NCBI GenBank assembly: GCA_040388665.1
Contig: JAZKBL010000032.1
Span: forward strand, 1-26,146
DNA: 26,146 nucleotides
Direction of reading: 5' to 3'
Origin: DAHVFY01 sp040388665
Lineage (GTDB): Bacteria > Chlamydiota > Chlamydiia > Chlamydiales > Rhabdochlamydiaceae
The position numbers and the translations under genes were made by a program. Shown piece by piece: positions 14,461 to 22,932 of this stretch (position 1 is the stretch's first letter; each line of letters begins with the position of its first letter). Under the pieces are notes generated by a model. That model was given only the letters and a program-made list of their open reading frames with translations. It was not told the origin of the DNA and searched no databases.

Positions 14461-17400
14461 TTAATCATCAGTATTTTTGTAATAAATTGTGAAATGATCA
14501 GATCCATCTTGAGGCGCCATTGGAACTGTTGGGTAATAAATCCCCCACACCTCATTGTTTGTATCATCAAACTCAGGACTATGTGCTACATAAGTAAGCC
14601 CGTTAATCACAGCACCCATGCCAATCGCGTTTTGTGAACGATTAGCTGTATAGATGCGCACAAAACCAGGACCCGAAAGGTCGATGCGCGCGCCATCTGC
14701 ATAATTGAATTCCCCAGGACCAACGGACATCGGGAACTCATTATCTACAACTAAAACAACGCTTGGGAGTTGACCTAGCACATTGATGCTGCTCGTAGCA
14801 TCAATAACCATATCAACACCAGCTATCATTGTTACAAACCCATTAACAGGGACTCTCGGAGTAATGGTCGTATTTGTTAGATTCGTTGAAGCAAAAGAGC
14901 TCGTTGATACCTGACCCAAAAACGTGCTGATATTTGAATCATTAATACCAAGCGTTCCTGCAGAAGATACACTGATCGGATTATCAGAACCGTACAGATA
15001 TTGTGTTACAAGAACTGTATTAGTTAAAAACATCGAATCATTAAACATCGTATCAGGCGTTGTCGTTTGTAATAAAATGCTTCCAGGACCCGACTGACCC
15101 GTCATAATATTTACTCTAGCATTACTATTACCAATACAGGACAATTCGCCGGCTAGTACGCTAATATCACCTGCATTTGCGTCCGTGCCTGTAATGATAT
15201 TGACCGTTGATGTTGTTCCAAGCCCTGCCAAGAAATCAACAACTTCAGCATTAATGTTGATATCACCACCTAATCTCGTAAAAAGAGACGCATCTGCGCT
15301 GCTGCCCGCTTGAACAACAAGCAATGCAATAGGTGTTTGCATCATGCCAGATCCATGCATAATATTAATATCTCCGCCCTGCGTCGTCTGAATTCGAGAA
15401 TAAGCATTCGGCGCAAATCCTCCCTCCAAAACTAACTCATTACAATCAATTGTGATATCCCCTGCAGCTCCAATGAGTGTGTATGCACTCGATGCTGTAA
15501 GAGTTGTTGTTGATGTCATGACGACATTACCAATTGCTGTGATAGATAAAGAGCTATCTGCAGCTCTGATCTGTGCACTTGAATGTGGTGTGTTACCAGC
15601 GAGCAAATCAATAGAACCATTTGCTGTGATCGTAATCGGTGACATGCTGGAGGTCGTAGAAATACTTGCAGCACCACCTGTTGGCGTAGGTGTTGGCGGA
15701 GGAGGAGGTGGTGGTGGCGGAGGTGGTGGTGGAGGTGGCGGCGGTGGACCTGGCGGAGGAGGAGGAGGAGGAGGAGGTGGAGGTGGCGGCGGTGGACCTG
15801 GCGGCGGAGGAGGAGGTGGCGGCGGCGGCGGCGGCGGAAGGAATGTACCTCCTGTTAAAAGAAGGTCAACATCTGTATGAATATCAATAGAACCGTTTAT
15901 CCCATTAGTAAACACTGATGCATCTGAATGAGCTCCTGCACCTGCATGAAGTTCAATTATTCCTGTGACATTAATATTGATATTTCCAGATCCTTTTGTG
16001 CTAATAAAGGCTTGAGAGTAGTCTCCGACATCGCTTCCAAAAACATTTAGATCTGTCATGCATATCAAAGAAATATTGCCATTAACCGTAGAAATTGAAG
16101 CAGAACTTTGAGAACCATCTCCAGCGTACAAATTTACATTTCCACCACATCCATCAATATTAAGGAACCCTCCATTAACATTAATTGCAGCATAAGAATT
16201 ATCCCCCTGACCGCCAATCAAATTAAGATTGCCTGTTGATCCAAGTGTAATGCTCCCCGTTCTTACTTTGAATTCCGCTGAAGTACCGGATGCTGAGCTT
16301 CCATAAAGACTGACATTATTTCCTGTATTTACTTGAACCTGAAGATCATTCACATCAATGGTAACAGAAGAGCTTGCACTCCCCATTGAATCACCGACAA
16401 TGACATTACCTCCATTGACAATTAAAGAACCTAAAGGTGCTCTAACATTGGCATTGAATACAATTTGGCTATTCATAGAGTCGTCATTCGCAGTCAATGT
16501 TAAAGAATTATCAGTGAACCAACCAAAAGACGCATCTACACTAATACTTCCAAATAATGCGCTGCCGCCGCCTGTTGAAGCGTCAATGACCACGTTGTTA
16601 CTTATTAAATAGTTCTCTAATTTTGTTGCATTGATGTTCGATGACCCCCCCATATCAAACATGTAATTTGGTGGAGATCCCATCATAATATTTGAATCTG
16701 GAAGGGAAGAAATAGAAACAGCGCAAGGATCAAGAAGAAGCGTGCCTGTATCTCCGTTAGCTGCAAGAGTAAAAACTTCTCCTACAGGAACAATGAGACC
16801 ACGGCTTGACACCTCAACAAAACCACCGTGCCCCCCATTTTCTCCACCGCACGCAGAAATTGTGCCGAAAAAGGAATTTTGGTGATCACCCCAAACAATA
16901 ACACGTCCTCCACTTCCTTGATCTAAACCATCAGCTTCAATAAAAGCATCAAGTTCGATACGAACATAAGAAGCATTTGGAATCTCAGGATTGCTTCCCT
17001 TGTAATCGCCGCCAATAAGAACAACACCGCCTCCATTTTCTCCGGAAACATTAACATGAGCTCTTGATAAAATAGCTACCTCATTACCAAGAATACGAAT
17101 CTCGCCGCCACGTGCTGTTAAAGAACCTGCTGTTTCTACAGAACCTTGATCTGCTAAAAGAAAAATACGCCCTGAACTAACACCGCGCGTTAAAGCATCG
17201 ATGCGTCCCTCATTCGAGACCTGATGTCCTGCAAGAATAACATCGCCACTGCGCGCCGTAATCTGACCGAGGTTGATCACAGAACCCCCTAAACCTTTGA
17301 AAGCAAAATCTCCTCCTTTCATAAATTCGCTATCGAGAATATCAAAACTTGATGCAATAAAACTTCCGGTATCGACAATGGCATTTTCACCAACAATAAC

Positions 17401-17718
17401 TCCATTAGCATTAATCAAAAAAACTTGACCATTAGCTTCAATGGTCCCTAAGATTTTACTTAAGTCCCCACCTAAAACGCGGTTTAAGACTGAAGCAGAG
17501 CTGCTTGGCATGACAAATCTTGTCGTTTCACTCTCTTCAATAGAAAATGATTTCCAATTAATAATAGCCTGTTTTCCCGTTACAACTTCAACTGTTGAAG
17601 CATCGGGATAGGAAACTGCAGCATCACCTATAACGGCTTCAAATCCTAGAGGATTTGCAAAAAGCACAGGAGACGCTGAAAGCATTAGCAAAGAAACACA
17701 AGTCCTAAATTTTTTCAT
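14461..17718 (-). CDS. TpsA-type haemagglutinin/FHA-like exoprotein with polyproline tract
   Basis: This 1085-residue secreted protein has a signal peptide (about 1-22). The N-terminal TPS domain has ANPLGFEAVIGDAAVSY, NWKSFSIEESETTRF, NRVLGG and the NxNG-type motif NANG at residues 103-106. Repetitive beta-helix sequence follows, rich in Ser, Gly, Asn and Asp with many GDI/GNI turns. A tract of about 50 residues, nearly all proline with a few glycines, sits at about 627-676, then more beta-helix and a C-terminus ending TIYYKNTDD. It should cross the outer membrane through the TpsB encoded convergently at 12411-14039. The polyproline segment would form a stiff rod and could bind SH3, WW or profilin-type host proteins; this is inference. 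Smaller than many adhesins but complete. Confidence 0.9.
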   Translation of the reverse strand: MKKFRTCVSLLMLSASPVLFANPLGFEAVIGDAAVSYPDASTVEVVTGKQAIINWKSFSIEESETTRFVMPSSSASVLNRVLGGDLSKILGTIEANGQVFLINANGVIVGENAIVDTGSFIASSFDILDSEFMKGGDFAFKGLGGSVINLGQITARSGDVILAGHQVSNEGRIDALTRGVSSGRIFLLADQGSVETAGSLTARGGEIRILGNEVAILSRAHVNVSGENGGGVVLIGGDYKGSNPEIPNASYVRIELDAFIEADGLDQGSGGRVIVWGDHQNSFFGTISACGGENGGHGGFVEVSSRGLIVPVGEVFTLAANGDTGTLLLDPCAVSISSLPDSNIMMGSPPNYMFDMGGSSNINATKLENYLISNNVVIDASTGGGSALFGSISVDASFGWFTDNSLTLTANDDSMNSQIVFNANVRAPLGSLIVNGGNVIVGDSMGSASSSVTIDVNDLQVQVNTGNNVSLYGSSASGTSAEFKVRTGSITLGSTGNLNLIGGQGDNSYAAINVNGGFLNIDGCGGNVNLYAGDGSQSSASISTVNGNISLICMTDLNVFGSDVGDYSQAFISTKGSGNININVTGIIELHAGAGAHSDASVFTNGINGSIDIHTDVDLLLTGGTFLPPPPPPPPPPPPPGPPPPPPPPPPPPPPPGPPPPPPPPPPPPPPPPPPTPTPTGGAASISTTSSMSPITITANGSIDLLAGNTPHSSAQIRAADSSLSITAIGNVVMTSTTTLTASSAYTLIGAAGDITIDCNELVLEGGFAPNAYSRIQTTQGGDINIMHGSGMMQTPIALLVVQAGSSADASLFTRLGGDININAEVVDFLAGLGTTSTVNIITGTDANAGDISVLAGELSCIGNSNARVNIMTGQSGPGSILLQTTTPDTMFNDSMFLTNTVLVTQYLYGSDNPISVSSAGTLGINDSNISTFLGQVSTSSFASTNLTNTTITPRVPVNGFVTMIAGVDMVIDATSSINVLGQLPSVVLVVDNEFPMSVGPGEFNYADGARIDLSGPGFVRIYTANRSQNAIGMGAVINGLTYVAHSPEFDDTNNEVWGIYYPTVPMAPQDGSDHFTIYYKNTDD
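15690..15840. repeat. GGN trinucleotide tract encoding polyproline, with 48-bp repeat unit
   Basis: On the plus strand this is a run of GGA/GGT/GGC triplets, read on the minus strand as proline codons in tpsA. A 29-nt segment at 15728-15756 is repeated exactly at 15776-15804, a 48-bp (16-codon) period, each with the single glycine codon marking the unit. Length change by slippage or unequal recombination would stay in frame. The long plus-strand polyglycine ORF here is only the complement. Confidence 0.85.
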
Positions 17719-17755
17719 GCAACACCATCCGGTTAATTTAAAAATTTAGATGCTA

Positions 17756-17816
17756 GTGTTATTTTTTTATTTAAGGAAGTCAAGAAAAAATCCTCTCAAC
17801 CGACTGTCAATTGACA
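17756..17816 (-). promoter_or_regulatory. Candidate tpsA promoter with upstream palindrome
   Basis: Read on the minus strand, TTGACT (17778-17783) and TAACAC (17756-17761) form a sigma70-like promoter with a 16-nt spacer, about 40 nt before the tpsA start. Just upstream, TGTCAATTGACA (17805-17816) is a perfect 12-nt palindrome that could be a regulator site. Confidence 0.4.
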
Positions 17817-17832
17817 ATTTTACTTAACAGAT

Positions 17833-17941
17833 GCTATACCAAAACAACCTGAAGAATCGTTTTTTAACGACGTCGGCTTTTCCTCGAATTTAAGGAGCCT
17901 CTTTGTCAAAAAACCGATTCTTCAGGTTGTTTTGGTATAGC
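17833..17941. repeat. Foldback element with 27-nt perfect terminal inverted repeats
   Basis: The 27-nt arm at 17833-17859 (starting GCTATACCAAAACAACC) is the exact reverse complement of 17915-17941. The 55-nt centre contains a second, imperfect stem (GGCTTTTCCT against AGGAGCC) and no ORF. With its compact 109-nt size it looks like a MITE or structured intergenic repeat. It lies between the tpsA promoter region and the FAD-like gene at 17975. Confidence 0.82.
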
Positions 17942-17974
17942 CTAAAAACTTATTTGACCTAAAGGAGATTGCCT

Positions 17975-18976
17975 GTGCATATGCGTACTATTTTCTTTGC
18001 TCTTATTCTATTTTTTCATGGGTTTGCTACAGCGTATAATACAGACTTTGATTCAGTCATCGTTGGCTCAAGCCCTATTTCTCTGTTAGAAGCTCTTTAT
18101 CGCTCATATTCAGGAGAACGCGTTTGCATCATCGAAGAATCAGAAAAATGCGGAGGCGCTTGGAAAAGCATTTCTATTTGCGGCGTTCCTTACGCAGACA
18201 TGGGATGTCATCAAATTGGGTCAGATCAAAATGTAAAAAAATTTCTAGAAGAATACATTGGATGTAAAATGGTAGCTCTTGATTATCCAGAGATAGAATT
18301 TGGTTCATCCAAACAACAAGGTGTTAATGGATTTTACCCTTCTAAAGGATGCTACGAGCTCATTACGAACATCATGAATTTGATCAGATCAACAGACATT
18401 GTTCTTTTAACTGGATATAAATTAGAAAGCATTTATGTCGATGAAGAGCGCAACAGCATCGATATAAAAACAAAAGACCACCTCTTTTCAACATCAAAAA
18501 TTGTCGTTACACCCTCCACCTATCTCTATATCGAAAATCATCCTTCAGGACGAAAACCAAGTTCCAGCACCATTAAATATTACCACGTTTATCTGCTAAT
18601 TGATGATCCAACGCCACCTCGTTTTATTCATAAATATAGTGCAGGAGCTGGGATTTCTAGACTGATGAATCTCAGTTATTTTTCAGACCTTATAGGAACA
18701 GGAATGCAGCTTGTCGCAGTACAAACCCATAACGAACATTATCTAAATCACCATAACGAGTTCTTTGAACAGATCAAAAAAAACAACCTAATAGATCCAA
18801 GCGCAACTCTTGTCCGTGGGGAAGGCTGCGTCTATGAACAATCGCATCTTGACACCTCCCTCACGCGCCAATATAAAGCATCTCTTATTGAAGTCCTAAA
18901 TACGGGCCATTTCCTAGCAATGGCAGGATATGTCTCTAAATGGAAAACAGTTTTTAAGCCGCTCAATAAAATCTAA
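17975..18976 (+). CDS. Secreted FAD/NAD(P)-binding-like protein
   Basis: This 333-residue protein has a signal-like N-terminus (RTIFFALILFFHGFATA). A Rossmann-type start follows: FDSVIVGSSPISLLEAL, then acidic CIIEESEKCGGAW, which resembles the flavin-binding start of protoporphyrinogen/phytoene/prenylcysteine-oxidase-like enzymes. The usual GxGxxG is degenerate (GSSPIS), so dinucleotide binding may be weakened. MGCHQIG and a late KIVVTPSTYLYI strand also fit a flavoprotein fold. I prefer GTG at 17975 because AAGGAG (17962-17967) is 7 nt away; ATG at 17981 and TTG at 17969 are alternatives. No reaction can be assigned. A secreted flavoprotein is unusual, and its neighbours are the TPS exoprotein and a small ABM-like gene. 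Confidence 0.6.
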   Translation: MHMRTIFFALILFFHGFATAYNTDFDSVIVGSSPISLLEALYRSYSGERVCIIEESEKCGGAWKSISICGVPYADMGCHQIGSDQNVKKFLEEYIGCKMVALDYPEIEFGSSKQQGVNGFYPSKGCYELITNIMNLIRSTDIVLLTGYKLESIYVDEERNSIDIKTKDHLFSTSKIVVTPSTYLYIENHPSGRKPSSSTIKYYHVYLLIDDPTPPRFIHKYSAGAGISRLMNLSYFSDLIGTGMQLVAVQTHNEHYLNHHNEFFEQIKKNNLIDPSATLVRGEGCVYEQSHLDTSLTRQYKASLIEVLNTGHFLAMAGYVSKWKTVFKPLNKI

Positions 18977-19012
18977 ATCAAAAAAACTCGTGCGAATGCT
19001 ATACGCAAAATT

Positions 19013-19330
19013 TTACGCAGCTTTACCAAACCGCTTCGCAAAATCGGAGCACACCTTAAAAATTTCCTTTTGAAAAGGGGCTGAACAATATTTCATCAGC
19101 TCTTTTTCTTTAGCTTCCCACTTTGCTTGAAACCTGCGAGCATCTTCTAAACTATCCCAAAGCGCCATTCCGATAGTATGCATCGGATTTTTTTCATTGT
19201 ACCATACCTCAATGTCTTGACACTTACATTCTTTTGCAGTTTTTAAGAGCTCTTCTTCAAGGAATTTTGTCGCTTCTTTTTCCATTCCATTTTTAAAATG
19301 ATAATGAACAATAACTCTATATTGATGCAT
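19013..19330 (-). CDS. Small ABM-like (dimeric alpha/beta-barrel) protein
   Basis: This 105-residue protein has the alternating pattern of the antibiotic-biosynthesis-monooxygenase fold: strand YRVIVHYHFKNG, helix EKEATKFLEEELLKTA, strand DIEVWYNEKNP, then TIGMALWDSLEDARRFQAKW. Members are small homodimers acting as monooxygenases, haem-degrading enzymes or stress proteins; the precise role is unknown. AGGGGG precedes the ATG at a good distance. It stands alone between the FAD-like gene and the YhiN-like gene. The family call is from pattern only. Confidence 0.6.
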   Translation of the reverse strand: MHQYRVIVHYHFKNGMEKEATKFLEEELLKTAKECKCQDIEVWYNEKNPMHTIGMALWDSLEDARRFQAKWEAKEKELMKYCSAPFQKEIFKVCSDFAKRFGKAA

Positions 19331-19398
19331 AAATCCCCCTAATTAAGATCAACCACCTCAATATTCATTATTAAACTAATTTTATTATTTTGCAATTA

Positions 19399-20598
19399 CT
19401 AATTAGAACCGGCAATAAAGGCCGTGGTCCAAGCGTTTTGGAAATTAAAACCACCCGTTACCCCATCAATATCAAGGATCTCCCCTGCAAAAAAGAGTCC
19501 GGGGCACATCTTGCTCTCCATCGTCTTGAAGTTAACCTCTTTCAGACAAACGCCGCCACAGGTAACAAACTCCTCCTTATGCGTCGTTTTCCCATCAATC
19601 TCATAAATATCAGCGTGTAGCTTATGCGCTAAATTCTGCAGATCCTTAAGAGCTATATCTCCTATGCGTTTATTAAATTTATCCCCTAAAAGAGTGCGCC
19701 ACAAATTCTTTGGCAGTTTAAATAAGCTTTCAGAAGAAAACGCCTTTTGAGAACTCTCTATCTTAAATCTACTTAAGATCTTATAGATCTCTTCTTCAGA
19801 AAATTCAGGAAGCCAATTGATCGTGAGAGGAGTCTTATACCCCTTCTCGTGTAAAAATTGCGCAGCCCATGCAGAAAGCTTCAAGACAGCGGGCCCGCTA
19901 AAGCCAAAATGTGTGATCAGAAGCGGTCCCCTCTGAACAAAAGAGCAGCCCGGAAGCGTTAGCTCAACAGGATTAACAGCAATACCGCTTAATTCCTTCA
20001 AAGGCGATGTAGGGATATTGAATGTGAAAAGAGAGGGAACTGCAGGCTCTATCGCACTCCCAAGTTTAGCCGCCCATGAAAATCCATCAGCGCCGCTTCC
20101 TGTTGCCAAAACAAGACGCTTAGCTAAAATTCCCTCGCCCTCTTTCATAACAAGCTCAAATCCTCCCCCCTGCCTTTTCTCAATCCCCTTAATCCGCTGC
20201 TTTAAGCGGATCTCAACTCCACATTTATTTGCCTCATTAAGAAGCGCTTTAATGATCGTCTCCGATGAATCCGTTGTAGGAAACATCCGGCCATCAGCTT
20301 CTACCTTAAGCTTGACCCCTCTTGATTCAAACCAAAGCACCGTATCCTTTGGCTGAAACCGATGAAAAGGCCCGAGCAGCTCTCTTCCCCCACGCGGATA
20401 ATTTTTAACCAATAGATCTGGATCAAAGCACGCATGCGTAACATTGCAGCGCCCCCCACCCGAAACTCTCACCTTAGAAAGCAAGACAGCCGTCTTCTCT
20501 AGAACCACCACATTCCACTCTGGATGTGTCGCCTTTGCCGTTAGCGCTGCAAAAATGCCAGCCGCTCCCCCTCCTACCACAACAAAATCATATTCCAT
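19399..20598 (-). CDS. YhiN/BaiN-family FAD-dependent oxidoreductase
   Basis: This 399-residue flavoprotein has DFVVVGGGAAGIFAAL at its start (intact GxGxxG), then KVRVSGGGRCNVTH, which is diagnostic for the HI0933/YhiN family, DGRMFPTTDSSETI, LATGSGADGF, THFGFSGPAVL, and the C-terminal GLFFAGEILDIDGVTGGFNFQNAW. The family is widespread; a gut relative (BaiN) acts in bile-acid reduction, but the normal bacterial substrate is not established. ATG at 20598 is used because the family begins just before the nucleotide-binding loop; an upstream TTG at 20625 is less likely. It is separated from the Asp23-like gene by a terminator. Confidence 0.9.
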   Translation of the reverse strand: MEYDFVVVGGGAAGIFAALTAKATHPEWNVVVLEKTAVLLSKVRVSGGGRCNVTHACFDPDLLVKNYPRGGRELLGPFHRFQPKDTVLWFESRGVKLKVEADGRMFPTTDSSETIIKALLNEANKCGVEIRLKQRIKGIEKRQGGGFELVMKEGEGILAKRLVLATGSGADGFSWAAKLGSAIEPAVPSLFTFNIPTSPLKELSGIAVNPVELTLPGCSFVQRGPLLITHFGFSGPAVLKLSAWAAQFLHEKGYKTPLTINWLPEFSEEEIYKILSRFKIESSQKAFSSESLFKLPKNLWRTLLGDKFNKRIGDIALKDLQNLAHKLHADIYEIDGKTTHKEEFVTCGGVCLKEVNFKTMESKMCPGLFFAGEILDIDGVTGGFNFQNAWTTAFIAGSN

Positions 20599-20717
20599 AC
20601 CAAAAATCTTAAAGACGCGCCGCAATTTGATAAATCAAAAAAATTATAAATCAGCATCCACTGCCACATTGCTATACGAATTCTGCTTCCAAAGCATCTT
20701 CATAAGATCAAAGAAAA

Positions 20718-20735
20718 GCGGTGACGAGTCACCGC
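20718..20735 (-). terminator. Terminator of the Asp23-like gene
   Basis: GCGGTGAC (20718-20725) and GTCACCGC (20728-20735) form a perfect 8-bp hairpin. Read on the minus strand it is followed by TTTTCTTT, an intrinsic terminator 14 nt beyond the stop of the 20749-21174 gene. Confidence 0.75.
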
Positions 20736-20748
20736 ACTCCAAATAGAT

Positions 20749-21174
20749 TTACATTTCGAGAGCAAGTTTCACTTCTTTTTCTGCTTCTCTAGGATCGAAA
20801 AGATTTTTGAAGATAACGTGGACGCAACCGACACGAAGACCTGTTAATCGGTTGATCTCTTCTGTGACTTTAGCTTGAATTTCTTCTGCTTTGTCAGGGA
20901 TGCACACACCGTAAGCGATATTCACTTCGACTTTTACGCTGACTGCATGGTTTTTTTGCTCTTGCTCAACGTAGATCCCTTTGACTCTTTCTCCGCAATC
21001 TCTGCCAAGAAGCGAATCAAATAGGTTTCCTTCAAGAAGCGCAATCCCTTCAATACGTGCTAAACATTGTAAAACAAGGGACTGGAACACGCGATTTTCA
21101 ATATCCCAAACATAAACTGTTTCGGGTAATTCAAATTCTTTTGTATCCATTTTTTTTAGCTGATCATACACCAC
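20749..21174 (-). CDS. Asp23/Gls24-family protein
   Basis: This 141-residue protein matches the Asp23/Gls24 (DUF322) pattern: VYVWDIENRVFQSLVLQCLARIEGIALLEGN at the start, GIYVEQ, VSVKVEVNIAYGVCIPD, and a C-terminal VTEEINRLTGLRVGCVHVIFKNLF. Family members are small alkaline-shock or envelope-linked proteins of uncertain mechanism. It starts with GTG (21174, with another GTG one codon earlier) behind AGGAGG. The Shine-Dalgarno can pair with an upstream CTCCT (hairpin 21182-21194), which might limit translation. It lies 44 nt downstream of the NCS2 permease gene and may be co-transcribed with it. Confidence 0.85.
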   Translation of the reverse strand: MVYDQLKKMDTKEFELPETVYVWDIENRVFQSLVLQCLARIEGIALLEGNLFDSLLGRDCGERVKGIYVEQEQKNHAVSVKVEVNIAYGVCIPDKAEEIQAKVTEEINRLTGLRVGCVHVIFKNLFDPREAEKEVKLALEM

Positions 21175-21218
21175 ACAACACCTCCTGAAAGGAGAGTGTA
21201 TAACAGAAAACCCTCTCG

Positions 21219-22511
21219 TCAGTCAAGCGCGAACTTGAGAGCGAAAAGAAAGGCGAGAATCCAAGCGAGCCAGTGGACCTCGCGTACTTTGCCAGAAAGG
21301 AGCTTACAAACGGGATAAAGGATCATGCCGAGGCCAATCCCGGTGCCAATACTATAAGTTAGAGGAATGCCAACAACCGTGATAAAGCAAGGGATGTAGT
21401 CGGAAGGATCTTCCCAGTTAAACTGAACAACAGAACGGAGCATCATCGCCCCAATGATGATCAACACGGGAGTGATCGCAAAGACAGGGATCGAAGATGC
21501 GAGCGGCTCGAAAAAAAGAGAGACGAGCATTAACCCCGCGACGACAACAGCTGTAAGGCCTGTTCTACCACCGGCTGCTACTCCCGATGCCGATTCAAGA
21601 TAGACAACGGAGGCTGATGTGCCAAGCACAGAACCAAATAGGGTTCCAACGATATCAGGCAAAAGAACTTTGCGCAAGCGGGGCAGCTCCCCTTCTTTGT
21701 TCAAAAATCTGCCTTGGTGAGCAAGTCCCATAAGAGAGCCTGCTGAATCGAACAAGCAGATGAAAAGAAATGAAAAACTAATCATCCAAAGATCACTTGC
21801 GAACGCTGATTTGATATCAAGCTGCATGAATGTCTGCAGATCAAAATTTGGCAAACCAATAGCGCCCTTCCACGAGACTAGACCTAAAGTTAATCCCAAC
21901 ACCCAATTCATCAAGATACCGATTAAGATAGCCCCTTGAATGCGCCAGGTCATCAACGCCGCCATGACAACAACACCTAAAGCTGTAAGAATGCTTTCTG
22001 GAGCTAAAGGATTCCCTAAAGTAAGAAGTGTCTGAGGATGTGCTATAATAATTTTTGCATTTTTCAGCCCAATGAGCACAAGAAAGAGGCCAACACCAGC
22101 TGTTGCCCCCACTTTTAATCCCAAAGGAATTGCCTTAATGATGAGCTCGCGTAATCTGAAAATCCACAATAGCAAAAGCGCAAGGCCCGCAATACAAACA
22201 ATGCCCAAGGCGGTTTGCCAAGGAAGGTTTTTTCCTAATACGACAGAGTAAGTGAAGTAAGCCGCCATTCCTATCCCGGGAGCTAAAGCAAAGGGGTAGT
22301 TGGCGAAAAGCCCCATGAAAAGGGTCGCGATGAAAGAAGTGATGATCGTTGCAACCATCGCAGATGCAAAATCCATTCCTGCGTCTGCCATGATCATAGG
22401 ATTGACCACCATGACGTAAGCGAGCGTTGAAAAAGTTGTAAACCCTGCAAGAACTTCCCTTTTGGGAGTTGTGCGGTGTCTTTCAAGCTTAAACAATTTT
22501 TCAAGAATCAT
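21219..22511 (-). CDS. NCS2-family purine permease (AzgA/PbuG type)
   Basis: This 430-residue inner-membrane transporter has about 12-13 hydrophobic segments. TPKREVLAGFTTFSTLAYVMVVNP at the start, NYPFALAPGIGMAAYFTY, and GTSASVVYLESASGVAAGGRTGLTAV in the middle are characteristic of the adenine/guanine/hypoxanthine branch of the NCS2 family. It probably imports purine bases by proton symport, which suits a host-dependent bacterium. It may share a transcript with the Asp23-like gene downstream. Substrate preference within purines cannot be read. Confidence 0.9.
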   Translation of the reverse strand: MILEKLFKLERHRTTPKREVLAGFTTFSTLAYVMVVNPMIMADAGMDFASAMVATIITSFIATLFMGLFANYPFALAPGIGMAAYFTYSVVLGKNLPWQTALGIVCIAGLALLLLWIFRLRELIIKAIPLGLKVGATAGVGLFLVLIGLKNAKIIIAHPQTLLTLGNPLAPESILTALGVVVMAALMTWRIQGAILIGILMNWVLGLTLGLVSWKGAIGLPNFDLQTFMQLDIKSAFASDLWMISFSFLFICLFDSAGSLMGLAHQGRFLNKEGELPRLRKVLLPDIVGTLFGSVLGTSASVVYLESASGVAAGGRTGLTAVVVAGLMLVSLFFEPLASSIPVFAITPVLIIIGAMMLRSVVQFNWEDPSDYIPCFITVVGIPLTYSIGTGIGLGMILYPVCKLLSGKVREVHWLAWILAFLFALKFALD

Positions 22512-22564
22512 GAAATCTTTATAACAAGATTTTTAAGACATGTACACTTAAAAATTAAAAAACA

Positions 22565-22604
22565 AAATTCCCATGCTCGTGTGCGTGCACGAGGATGAGA
22601 ATTT
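22565..22604 (-). terminator. Terminator of the rpsN-rpmJ unit
   Basis: AAATTC (22565-22570) pairs with GAATTT (22599-22604) and CTCGTG with CACGAG inside it, giving a long hairpin with small internal loops. On the minus strand it is followed by a T-rich run (TTGTTTTTTAATTTTT). It lies 17 nt beyond the rpsN stop. Confidence 0.75.
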
Positions 22605-22620
22605 CAAAATCAGTTAGCGA

Positions 22621-22926
22621 TTACCAGCTAGCTTTTACGATACCTGGAATGAGGCCGCTATTGGCCATCTCGCGGAAGCACAGTCTGGAAAGTTTAAACT
22701 TGCGGAGAAAACCTCTAGAACGACCTGTAATCTGGCAACGATTGCGTAAACGTACGGGCGAAGAGTTCTTGCTCATTTTATTCAGAGTGTTTTGTGCAGC
22801 AAGTCTATCATCATCGTTTTTTGTCATATCGAGGATGATTGCTTTAAGCTGTTGTCTTTTTTCCCACTTCAAGTTTACAAGGCGCTCTCTGCGTTTTTGT
22901 TTTGCAATGGAGGATTTTGTAGCCAT
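22621..22926 (-). CDS. rpsN: 30S ribosomal protein S14
   Basis: This 101-residue, very basic protein is uS14 of the long, zinc-free type: it lacks the CxxC pairs of the short form. AAQNTLNKMSKNSSPVRLRNRCQITGRSRGFLRKFKLSRLCFREMA and the closing GLIPGIVKASW are the family's C-terminal signature. It binds 16S rRNA in the small-subunit head. It follows rpmJ by a few bases, and the two form a minus-strand unit ending in the hairpin at 22565-22604. This pairing is typical of Chlamydiales. Confidence 0.97.
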   Translation of the reverse strand: MATKSSIAKQKRRERLVNLKWEKRQQLKAIILDMTKNDDDRLAAQNTLNKMSKNSSPVRLRNRCQITGRSRGFLRKFKLSRLCFREMANSGLIPGIVKASW

Positions 22927-22932
22927 AATTTC

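Noticed and set aside
15452..15890. Polyglycine-rich plus-strand ORFs opposite tpsA
   Set aside because: They are the complement of the polyproline codons, lack a ribosome-binding site, and have no homologous look outside the tract.
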